64,000 nucleotides of DNA from Gamarada debralockiae (Eukaryota > Ascomycota > Leotiomycetes > Helotiales > Hyphodiscaceae): the NCBI GenBank assembly GCA_002803225.1, contig NXFV01000911.1, positions 117,817 to 181,816 on the forward strand. Direction: 5' to 3'. Made by a program: the position numbers and the translations under genes. Shown here piece by piece: positions 32,656 through 43,729 of this stretch; within the stretch, counting starts at the first letter, position 1; every line of letters starts with the position of its first letter. The notes below the pieces were generated by a model. It had not been told where the DNA came from, searched no databases, and saw only the letters and a list, made by a program, of their open reading frames with translations.

Positions 32656-33017
32656 TAATAGTCGGCGCATTAATTCCCTTCTTTAGGGGCCTTCCCTAGA
32701 GTCGGCGAAAGCGATTTGTCCTGTTTCGTTTACACCCAAATTCGCGAGAATTTGGGTTGAAAATGTATTTAAAATAACTTATAACTTAATGCTTTAAGAG
32801 TTTAAAATATAACATTTTGTGACAATTAAATATAAGCTATAAAGTACTTATTTTCAGATTTATAATAATAGTGTACTGTATGCTTTATAATAATGAAAAA
32901 CAGTTGATTTTCAAAGTACTTTTTTGTGAATTTTGGTGAGGAAAATCAGAGTTCGAGCCTTGCTTTAGCCGACTTTAGGAAAGGCCCTAAAGAAGAGAGT
33001 TAGTGCGCTGACTATTA
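32656..33017. mobile_element. MITE with about 57-bp terminal inverted repeats
   Basis: The left arm 32656..32712 (TAATAGTCGGCGC...GTCGGCGAAAGC) pairs with the inverted arm 32961..33017 at roughly 85% identity with one gap. The outermost bases are TA on both sides, fitting a TA target duplication. The interior is strongly AT-rich, has no coding frame and contains a small palindrome (CCCAAATTCGCGAGAATTTGGG arms). It sits in the shared upstream region of the GH43 and GH79 genes. Confidence 0.82.
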
Positions 33018-33268
33018 CATCTGCACACGTGCCAAAATGAGAGTTCCGTATCGGAATTATTGTGCCATGGATCTGCACTCTACTTGACACTATTGTATTG
33101 CGGGATATCTGGAATCGATATGCACTCTACGGAAAGTTCCATGACGTACGCAGTTGAAAATTTGGATCCGAAGATAGGCTTAAGTATTCCTGTCAGGCAC
33201 GAGCGTTCTCTTCTGTTCCCCTCTGCAAGTTTCGTCTGATATATCCAATTCCTCACCAGCATTCCGTA

Positions 33269-34961
33269 ATGTTTGTCTCTGTTCATCAAGTTCTCTGGCT
33301 GTTTCTCCTTACCCTAATTAGGAGATCCAATGCTGCTTACACAATTCCTACTTCCGCTCCATCGGGAGCAGCAGCATTGGATCCAGCTCCAGTAGGGGTA
33401 TCGTAAGATTTCCAGTCAAAATTCACACGGTGAGTTCTGACTTCTGACTGCAATCAGATTCGAGTTCTTCGCATTTCCATCCTACTTCACAAACGTTACT
33501 GCAACAAGCCCATGTCTGAAGAACTTCGAAGCCTTGACAGGAATATGGCCTCCAATACGAATTGGTGGCACAACTCAGTGAGTCACCCAAGTGCTATATT
33601 GCTACTCCGTTCCTGACAAAGTTCCAGAGACCGTGCAACGTATGATCCCTCGACATCAGCATACGTTGTATACACAGTCGCTGCTTCAACCGATGCGCCG
33701 GCAGCCCTTACATTTGGCTCATCTTTTATGACCCTGGCTTCAACGTATGCGGGGACAGTTGTGCTAGGTATGTTGAATCTATGGCACGTGTGTGTATGAT
33801 CTCATGCAATGGCAGGTCTCGATCGTGGCCATGACAATATCACGAATACAATTGCAGCCGCAAAGGTCGCTAAATCCAAGATGAGCAATCTTCTAGCCAT
33901 CGAACTTGGCAATGAACCTGAATGTAAGATTCCACAAGCACATATCATGCAGCCACTTACACTTCACAGACTGGGTCGGCGATGACCAACCAATTGCCCT
34001 CGCTGCCGCTTCTTGGACTCCCGCAGTCGATGCCCAGTCTCAAGATAACTGGGATATTCTTGTTGGCGAAGCATTGAACACGAAACTCATAATCCAAGCA
34101 GGGAACTCCAATTCTGCCCCGCCAACTTGGGGAGCTGCCGAACTCATCGCGACGGAAAACGCCACTGCGATGTCCTATGTCCATGATTATGCGCATCATA
34201 ATTATCCGGGTGGTACATTGGAGGCACTTATGTCCCATAGTGATATTGTGAGTAATGTTGCGATTTTCGATGCAGATGTTACGGCTGCCACTGGGGCGGG
34301 GAAAGAGTACGTTCTAGGAGAGACAAACTCTGGTATGTGATGCTCCATAATTTGGATAGAATTGAAATTGACGATGACAGTCTCTGGTGGTGGAGCAGCA
34401 ACGGTCAGCCCATGCTTTGGCGCCGCCCTCTGGACGATGGATTACGTCCTACGAGCAGCAGCCTCGAACATCAAACGCAGCTATTTCCACCATGGCACGA
34501 TTGGAGCCTGTTATTATTGCTGGTGGGGACGCTACGACATGGGAGCTCCCTACTACGGGGCCTATGCAGCAACCGCAGCTATGGCAGGAGGTTCTTACAT
34601 CTCTGCCCTCGACGCAGGAACTACGGACTATGCCGTCTACGTCGTCTACGACTCCGCGAAAAAGCCGTTGAGAGCACTGTTGTATAACTCAGATTATTTC
34701 AACGGGACAGGAACGAGAGGCAGCGAGAGCTTTGTGTTGACTGGCTTGACTGCGACAAGTGTGAAGGCGAAGAGGTTGACGGCTGCGAGTGCGCTGAGCA
34801 GAGTGGATGAGGGCAGTAATCCCACATTTGGGGGACAGCTGTTTGCAAATGTTACTTGTGCAATTGGTGGGACTGAGACGTTTGAAACTACAGCTGTGAG
34901 TGGTGGACAAGCTACGTTCACGGTGAAGGCTACGGAGGCACTGTTGGTGTATTTGCAGTGA
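33269..34961 (+). CDS. GH79 beta-glucuronidase-like enzyme, secreted
   Basis: Six exons (33269..33402, 33458..33577, 33628..33767, 33816..33923, 33970..34332, 34381..34961) join in frame into 481 residues. The N-terminus is a signal peptide (VLWLFLLTLIRRSNAA). The TIM barrel carries PIRIGGTT, LAIELGNEPEYW with the probable acid/base Glu (about residue 165), and EYVLGETNSV with the probable nucleophile Glu (about residue 285). The C-terminal 150 residues (FVLTGLTATSVKAKRLTA, TEALLVYLQ) form the beta-sandwich seen in fungal GH79. The family removes glucuronic acid or 4-O-methyl-glucuronic acid from arabinogalactan side chains. All introns are 46-55 bp with standard ends. It is divergent from the GH43 gene. 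Confidence 0.88.
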
Positions 34962-36483
34962 GATCATCGACTGACCGAGTGGTGGAATGCAAGATCTGTT
35001 TAGACCAAATCCAAACTCTATCAAGTGATTCGAGCGCATATCCCTACCCTCCTAAACAAAGTCCAGACGGACCGAAGCGGGATGCGGGGTAACTCACCCT
35101 TCAAATTCTCGAACAACAGACGATCATCCGGACTCGGCCGAGAAGCTTTCCCCTCTCCTAAAAAGCCCAGCGAGTGCGACCGAACGTGGAAGACACGCCT
35201 TTAGAAAAGTACAGGGAATAGTGGGTGATATGAGGGGAAATATTATCTTCGGGCCTTCCAGTTTATCGTTCAAGAGATCAGATCAGGAACCAATGCCGTA
35301 ATGATGCTCTAGATGATCTTTAGCTTCGGCACTTATGAAGGCTGTTGTCCAATAATTTTCCTCGAATGAAGTCGCGATGCCTCGATCTCTGCTACTGGCC
35401 CTGGCGGGCAGTCGAATGAATGGTAGGAACGTGATTTGAGCTCAGAGACGATTAATGAAAGAGATCAGGTAAAGGCCGCAGAAATAATCGTTACCGGGCG
35501 GTAGTTGGCACTGCCTCTCTGGTGGGCACCTGCTACGCATCTCTACTCATGGCCAGAGCAGAGGAAGACAGCGCTGGCAGGTTCAAATACTGCGGCTGCC
35601 AACCGACCATGCTAACAGTGTGGCTAGTAGGACGATGGATTTGCGAGCCGCGACGGCAACCTCGAAAGCGACTGCGACTCGATCTCGGATCGTCCTTCGG
35701 GCCTGACAGTTCACGCGCGGCTCCGGTCATAGTGCCAGATGGGATTATGCTAGGGAGCGAACACGGGCGGTGGTCAGCATAGGAGGAAGGTGGCTGCAGT
35801 GAAGCGTTCGTGCAAGCCAGCAGCAACTCCTCAGGGTTTTACTACCTCAATACAGCTTCAATCGAACCACTCAGATCTCAGATGCAGTAACGTTATCCAT
35901 AGTACTGTACATCAAATTAAACTCAAAGCACAAACAATTGTGTGGGTCTGGGAGAGCATCTGCTTAGCCAGCACCTTCCGTCCAACTTAAGACAGAGTTC
36001 CGATCCTCGATCAAGTGACATGACACCAAATAATTTACAGAACACGCAATAGGCACTTGTCCAGCAGAGGGTATATAACACCACACAAGCTTCATGGGAG
36101 TCGCGGTTCTTTCTGGGTTTGGAATGATGGCATATGGAAGGGGTGATTTGGGCGAGGGAGAACGTTGTTGGGAAGGTTTCTCCTTGGGAGGGCCACGAGG
36201 GTCGTGAAATCACGGTTGCTGTCCAAAGCAACGGCTAGAACGGTAGAATTAGCCAATCAGTGAATCTGGATCCTGTTTCTGTATCTTACCGCTTGTTGTC
36301 CATCTTGAAACCAAAAATAATCATCAACCATTGTCGCTGTCACAAGCCGCGCCATTTCGTCAATGCATATATCGAGGATATGGCGTGCCTTCCATCGTTC
36401 TCATACTTCAATATCAGCTGCAAAGATCGCCAATTGTAAATTAAACACTACTGATATTTCTATCAGGTAGTGTGAATCTCCTA
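34962..36483. other. Intergenic, no gene recognised
   Basis: Lies 3' to both the GH79 gene and the NLR. Short frames on both strands have no recognisable features. Confidence 0.45.
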
Positions 36484-39400
36484 TCAATTCATATTATTGT
36501 CACAATAAATTGCACATGGGGTCAAGCCCAATTTGATTAGAGAGATTCGACTGGAAGCATGGCCTAAGACAATGATGTTATCGTGGACTGCCCAACATAT
36601 CGCTCGGTAATCGGAAGGAAGCCACAATTGTATTTCCGTTCCAAAAGCAATCCATTGCTCTCTGATACAAAAGTATGATGTATCAGATGCCGATTTGCCA
36701 ATGAAGTTACCCAGACTTAGCTTCAGTGCACCACGATCTGTCTTGAGGTATGAACCATCCAAAGAAAAGGAGAGCTGGTGAATTTCTTCTGAGACAGGTA
36801 TTGTCTGAACTGCCTCTTTTGTTTCAGTGCTCCAGAGCATGGCTATGTAGTAAAAATGTGTCCAAGATACTGAGGCAAAGAGCTTGCTGTTATATGAAAC
36901 GGCCACTGCTCCAATAGAACCTGGATTGGTCTCAAATGTGTTGCACAACACTCCCGTAGCTAAATTCCAAAGCTTTGCTGACCCATCACTTGATCCGGAG
37001 ATAAGAAGGTGTCCGTTAGGTGAAAAAGCCACTGCCGTGACCTGTCTTAAATGGCCTCTGAGAATGTGGCGTAACACTCCTGTTTCTACATGCCAAAGCT
37101 TAACAGTTTTGTCGTCAGATGCGGAAGCAAGGATTTGGCCGTCAGATGAGAAGGCTATGTTGAAGACTGAGCTTGAATGACCGTTAAGAGTATAAACCAA
37201 CGCTAGAGCCTTTACACTCCAAAGCCTAACGGTGGTATCGAGAGATGCTGAAGCAAAGAGCTCATCACTTGGTGAAAAAGCCACGCTGAAGACCCGATTT
37301 AGATGGCCCTTGAAAGTGTGCCATAACGCTCCCGTCTCTGAATCCCAGAGTCTGGCTGTTCCATCTTTTGATGCAGAGGTAAGGAACTGCCCATCTGGTG
37401 AAAAGGCCACCGCAAGGACACTATCTGAATGACCCTCAAAAATAGTGTGCATCGCTCCTGTTATTGCATTCCAGAGTCTAACTGTTTTATCTTCAGACGC
37501 CGAGGCAAGGTACTGACCTTCTGGTGAAAAGGCCAATGCCTCAACATTTTCAGAGTAACCGTTGGGAGTATCGCGCAGTGCTCCGGTCTTTACATCCCAT
37601 AGTCTGATACTGCCTGCACATTTGAAGGCAAGGAACCGGCTATTTGGTGAAATCACAATAGGACCATGGTAGTAGCCTCCAAGCGTAGCGCGGGCCATTC
37701 CCGTGCTTGGATCCCACAGCTTGATTGTGGTGTCCTCCTCTGATGCAGAAAGAAGTAGCTGTCCATCAGGTGAAAAGACCACTGTCTCAGCTGCTTCTGA
37801 ATGACCTTCAAGGATGTTGCGGATTGCTCCTGTAGCCAAATCCCAGAGCCTGACAGTCTTGTCTTCTGATGCAGAGGCAAGGAGCTGCCCGTCCGGCGAA
37901 AAGGCCACCGCCCAGACCCAATGGGAATGACCGTCAAGAGCAATAGAAAACGCTCCGGTTGTCAAGTCCCAGATCCTGACTGTTTTGTCCGATGCAGACG
38001 CAAGCAGCTGGCTGTCCGGGGAAAACACCACTGAGTAGACGGAACCTAAATGACCCTCAAACGTTTGTACGGCAGAAGACCAATCCTCTTCCACGTCTGG
38101 GAGGTGATGAATCCACTTGGGTAGCTGACCCAAGAACTGCTTCCGGACTGCACTCGTCTTTGGTGCGAAGACAAGAGCAGCAGAGTATAACTGGAGGGGA
38201 GCGTCTTCAATGCCTCTCCGGTGATAAAGTACGAAACGCCGTGCATTATGGATAAAGGCTTGTAAATGAGAGTTCTTGTCCCGCTTAAAATCGCTTATGT
38301 TAGTACAGAACCAAGGGGTGCCGGCCCGCAGGATCGCTTACCGCCATAAACTCTAATGCGGTCATCATGCTGACACTATCAGATAACTTTCCGATCAAGT
38401 GAGAGCCTCAAGCCAATGAAGCAGATGCATCTGCAAGAACTGATGGACGTGGTCGTTGTCATGCAGCTGGATACCACTCTTTTGAAGATGCTCAACCCAG
38501 TATAGACAGGCATATCGAACCTCAGGAGAGATGTATTGCTCCACTCGACTCCTCTCTACATCAGTTACAAACACACCGGGAGCGCCCAGATGGCAGATGT
38601 CTTGCTTGAGCGAGATCGACATAAACCGTACGCAGTTATCGGCTAACGTCCGATGCGCTTGCTTCTCGTCCACCCAGAAGTTTGAATCACCGCACCTATC
38701 TCTATCAAGGAGGAAGTCGCGAAATGAAGGATGATGTAGACAGAGAGGGTGGGTTTGATCCTTTGAAATATTCAGAATAGCATGAAGATCCTTCAGCGTC
38801 TGATTAAACACCTGTTTCGTCACATGGAGTAATCTGCTTAAAGAGCCTGTTGAAAGAGGAGAGAAGAGAACCACTATACTTCCAAGAATATGCTTCAGCA
38901 TGCTATACAACCTTTCTTTCTCTTGTTCCGGGTTATCGGGTACATAGAGTTCTTGAGGACAGTAGTATAGATCTCATTAAGGTGCTCTTCTGGTGCGGTA
39001 GTAGCGATGCTGCCCTCAAGAAGCATGCGTATTCTTTCCTCAGCAAATATCCCTGCGCGAATAAACCGGCAGGCAGTTGCAGCCCATATGAATGAGCCAC
39101 TTGCATTCTGGACCAGACGCTTGATGACCTGTTCACCCGGCCAGCTAGTATCTAGAGAGCGTTCCTGCCCAATAAGTCTCAGATGGTGTTCTAGGAAAAT
39201 AGAGATGTCGTGATCTATAATAGGTGGAGATATGCTGTGCAGTATAAAGTCCCGGTGTTCAGTCTCTGACATTTGATCGAAGCCATATCGAATAGGAATT
39301 TCAGATCTACTCGTTAGGAAGGCCCGTAGCCGGACCGTCCTCAAAATTCGAGCTTCAGCCAAAAGTTGTAGAATGATGCGAATATTGTTGTCGCCGTCGC

Positions 39401-40714
39401 ATCCATCAAGTGCATCAACTACAAGAACATACGAGGGCCAACGGGAGTTGCTGTTTAACTTAGAAAGCGGATGCAGGACAAGCTGACGCCACTGGTCGCG
39501 GAGAGACTGGGTCGCAATATCATTACGCTTCATAATAGCTTCACAAATATAGCTTTGGAGAGGCGGTATGTTATTAGCAAGCTGCACGGCAATACTTGTA
39601 GAGAACTTGCCAGCATGGCTAACATCTCCGCCGCCCCTTGAGAAGAAGAAGCTTGCCCCGAGACGCCCCCGCTCAAAGCACTCTCTGGCGATAGTGCGGG
39701 CAATCGTAGACTTTCCTGTGCCAGCCAAGCCGTTTAGCCAGAAGATGCACTGCTCGTCTTGTCCATCAGCCCAATTATATATCTCTCGAAGAAGCTCGAC
39801 GCGAGTATTAGGGAGGCAAGAGGATGAGTGCTGCTTCGCATACGAATTGAATGGTCCCTCAGTAGCGTACGGTAGACGATGAATTAGATCATTGTCGAGT
39901 CCTGAGCTGCCGGTTAGCGCTAGCTTTGACTGCCGTATTGGATATTAACCAGAGTGGTGTGCTTACTCTTTAAAGGCTCGTCGATTTCCTTCCGGAGCCG
40001 TCTGAATGCTTGCTCTCTCCCTACTCCATAAAGAAGTGGCATTTGGATATTAAAAATGCCTAGAAGCGAGTACGCCTTGGCTTCTTCACGTCTAGTGTCT
40101 CGTTTTTCTACCCAAAGGAGTCGCTCGGTTACATTGAAATTGGACAGAGGACTTCCTTGAAGAGCCTTGACAGGAATTCCAGTTATCTCGTGAATGTATC
40201 GCTCTAGCGATTTCTTGTCGCCTAGTTGTTCCCAATCCTGAGAGAAAAATTCAACAGATGCCGGAGCAAGAAGTTCTTGAAGGGTCCAACCCCGAGTAAA
40301 CCATCTGCTTTTCCGAAAGGCCGCTTCCCAAGGTAGCTGATCACACTTGTCGTTAACATGAAAGGCAAGTCGCGAAATATCTGAGAGATATACATAGCAT
40401 TTAGCCGCATTATGGTACCAGCGAAGCATAGAGATAATAGCTTCCGATAGCACGGCACTGCTTGATTTATTGATGCAACAAGTATCCACCCAAAAGTATT
40501 GTAAGCCATCGCGTCTAGCTTGTTCTGCGCAGAAGCAGATCTTCTTATAGCCAGGCTTGCCCTTGCCAGTGCCATATATTAGGTCTTGAAAGACGACCTC
40601 CTCTGTGTCCGCTCCCCATGTGTGCGAAAGTATCGCATATTCGGGAATATCGTCGCCAACGAAGTCCTTGGTCAGGCTGAGCTCGCCAACGCTCTTGCAT
40701 TCTAAAAGACGCAT
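36484..40714 (-). pseudogene. HET-NACHT-WD40 NLR (HNWD type) with two single-base frameshifts
   Basis: Exon 1 (39967..40714) is a HET domain: EYAILSHTWGADTEEV, WVDTCCINK, SRWFTRGWTLQELLAP. Exon 2 (38342..39901) is a NACHT NTPase with Walker A GLAGTGKST, Walker B LVVDALDGCD, FLTSRSE and a winged-helix part (HHPSFRDFLLD). Exon 3 (36484..38283) holds about nine good WD40 repeats (GH...VAFSPDGQLLASAS...TVRLWD) plus two worn ones. The same order is found in Podospora HET-E/HET-D receptors, where WD40 ligand sensing triggers death through HET. Two lesions break exon 2: one base is missing near 38936 (SMYP to DNPEQEKERLYSML) and one near 38398 (WLEAL to LIGKLSDS). The rest is well kept, so this is a very young pseudogene, an alternative allele or an assembly error. 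Confidence 0.9.
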
Positions 40715-42439
40715 TATTCAGGCCGAATTTGAGATAACTAAGAGAGGGGCAAAGAATCTCGAGCGCGCAAAACGGGAAGGCGATTGTTCAAACTTGTGTA
40801 TAACGTAGCTGAGGAGTTAACGTTCAGTCTTAGTGGGTGAGTCTTGCAATATGGTCACGTGATAGACGAAAAGGGTAGGAGAATGTGATTGGATTATTAA
40901 GGTATAAAGATACTGGAAATACTGAAGATGCTGGAGATTCTCATGAACAAACCAAGTGCAGCAGTCTGTACTTATAGACAGGAATCCTCCCTATGACTTC
41001 ATGGGACGCGTCACACTGTTACGCCATGTGATGGCATGTGACGCTATGTGTCCAGTCAGCACCGAGAAACCCGAGTCACTGATTACTCGTTCCAACAGTG
41101 AGGTTGTCGTCAGGCAACATGGACAAAGTTAGCTTGGCGCACATGTCACATCGCGGGGTGCATTGCAGGGGGTGAAGAAGCTAGCGTCGTGGCTTAGTTT
41201 AATTTTCAAACTGTTCAAGGCGGAAGCCCGATTTCGCTAGCGACTGTACGGTCGTCTAGTACTCAGTTGATTAGACGTGTTGCCTCGCTAGCATAGCTTC
41301 CAATACAAGCAAACCAAGTGATGAAGGAACTCTAGGAGTGAAATGTGTCATCTGTAAGATCTGCAGCACTAATTGAATGTTCAGGAGGCTCCTTTACTGA
41401 TTGACATGGGTGAAACAGAACAAGAAGTCTCCATCCACCACCACCAGCATGGTCTCTTTCCAGGACGGGACGCAACTTCTCATATTTCCCACACGTGGCA
41501 GATTATACGACATGAGCCCTATACAGAAGATATAGCGGGTGGGGAAATTCAAGGCACCTGTTCATGACGATATGGCGAAGGTCAATAATACCTATAAGTC
41601 TCAGTCCTCCACACAACGCCACGCAGCGAACGATTCTCCCTCACAATGCGTCATGGAGACATGCTATGTGCCCATGCAGAGTTGTTACACTTGAGGTTAG
41701 TTCCGCCCTGGTTGCGCAAGCAGGTGAGCGAGCCTTCGAGTGGAAAAGGTAGGTCATGTCACTCCTAAAAATTGGGTGCCTACTTCGTACCCAGGTTTGT
41801 TTTTCTTTCATATATTTATTCCTCATTTCATATATCCCGTATCCCAAGTATGTGAGGTCGACGAATTTCGACAAGATCTTAGATATTGACATTCCGCAAG
41901 CTCGGGCGTTCTCTACCACTCTCCTTGATGTGAATCCTAGGCAGAGTCAAGCGCAATCTACGGCGGAATTCAAGGACATGGGCATTCGAATTCCACGGAT
42001 GGCTCATACGACCGTTAATTCCGAAGACATTTTTTTGGCATATCCCGAGTAGACCAAAAACAAACTAATTCTTCTGTGGCTCCATCTTGGCCCGCATGAT
42101 GGGGTAAAGCAATGGCTTGAAGTGGGATTTGAATTCCGCTTTGTCCAGCACCATGGATAACGCTCCTACACCGAACAGCGGAACTCTATGAGCTTGCGCA
42201 CTGGTTCTTACTTTGATTTTCCGATTTCGAGCGTCTTCTGCCACTGAGAGGTTCTGCTATCGAACGCCGCGCTGAAAATGGACGTTGTCAAGGCGAAATT
42301 TCCAATGGCCACCCAACATTGGAGGAATTGAGAGCTTACAATACCAAGGACGTGCCCCCAGAGAGAGCTTGGATTGGGGAGAAGATGATGAGGTAAGCGA
42401 ATTCGAAGATGGCATAGGCTTCATATTAGGCGGATTTGG
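40715..42439. other. Intergenic and unassigned sequence
   Basis: 5' flank of the NLR, then short frames without recognised domains (e.g. plus-strand 41756..42052). A piece near 42290..42400 reads HPTLEELRAYNTKDVPPERAW in one frame and may be a lost 5' part of the cyclase-family relic that follows. Confidence 0.35.
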
Positions 42440-43566
42440 TTCATCTGTAGCTCGGTAGAATCAATCTCTTGACGCCAGAACGGGCTCAATCAGCAAAAGA
42501 AAGGAATTCCTTGATGGTCCAGTTGTATCTTTAAAGCCAGTATATCCATGTTCAAATTTCGGGGCACAATACTGACATCGCATTCGAAATCCAGTTGGTC
42601 TATCAAACTTCCCAAGAACCTCGCCTTTGGCCCCCCTCCATGCAAACACCGAATCGCACATGTACCCGTGAGCGAATACGTATTTGACGATTGATTGGAC
42701 ATGAACATTCAGTCGGCAGTCAATGGGATGGGTTTCGACATTTCGGACACTTGGGACAATAAAAGTTGTATAACAATTTGGATCCAGAGGCAGTTTTGAA
42801 TGGCTAGTGGCTCATGGCATTGCCAGTGTAGTATATAAGATTGACATGGCTAAGGAACGCGATGCGGTATGCAACCGGTATCGAAGCACGGCATTGTTGG
42901 ACAAGGCATTCTCCTCGACGTTTATTCATGGGCTCAAAAGATTGGGAGGTTCCGCGACCCTTTGACTTCACATGAAATCACTGAGTGACTTGAAGGAGGT
43001 TGCAAGGAACGAGGGGTGGAAATTTGAGACTGGAGACATTCTGCTGGTGAGAACTGGCTACACAGCACGATATCATGAATTAGAGAAAGAGAATCTAGAC
43101 AGATTACTGGCTGCTGGTGTCGAAAATGCAACTCTCGCTGGTGTGGAGCCTTGTGAAGAGATGAAGACTTGGCTGCACGATAAGTATGGACTTTTGTGAG
43201 AATGTTGTGGACGCTTGTTAATTCGGATATAGCCATTTTGCCGCCGTTGGGGGTGATTCGCCGTCATTTGAAGTATGGCAAGGGAAAGACTGGACACTGG
43301 TAAGGGAGTTTTGCTACCGACATATACCAGAACTGACGATGACAGCACGAATACTTGATCACTTTGTAGGGTGTCATGATTGGAGAGATGTTCGATCTTG
43401 AGGTACTTACAAAACAATGTAAAGAGAAGAAACAGTGGTCTCTTTTTCATGAATTCTCCTATGAACGTCCCTGCTGAGTCTTGTTGTCTATGTTCATTGC
43501 TTCAAGTGATTAATCCATTCGCAGGAGGCATTGGAAGTCTTGCGAATGCTTTGGCAATTTATTGAT
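42440..43566 (+). pseudogene. Cyclase-family (kynurenine formamidase-like) protein, pseudogene
   Basis: Family segments occur in order on the plus strand but in shifting frames. They are: LGRINLLTPERAQSAKE (about 42450), SQWDGFRHFGH (about 42720), KIDMAKERDAV, an intact 76-residue stretch at 42972..43199 (EGWKFETGDILLVRTGYTARY...LAGVEPCEEMKTWL), AVGGDSPSFEVWQG, MIGEMFDLEVL, FFMNSPMNVP and GGIGSLANALAIY just before a stop at 43566. The metal-binding HxGTHxDxP region is not visible. Stops and indels near 42755 and 42800 rule out a simple intron explanation. Members hydrolyse amides or cyclic substrates; this copy is inactive. Confidence 0.78.
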
Positions 43567-43729
43567 AGAGCAGCGATCTGCCAGAAAGTCCGTAACGGCA
43601 GTTTTCATCATCATACGTATTGATGAGCCTGATCTAAATTCCATAATACGAAGGTATCTCGATTTTTTACGTCCATTGCTCCTAGCCCCTGAACACCGTT
43701 TTCATCCCAAAGAAATCACAGACAGAGCC

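Noticed and set aside
38900..38945. A 32-bp intron as an explanation of the first NLR frame change
   Set aside because: In phase, but far shorter than any other intron in the window, and it would delete conserved residues.
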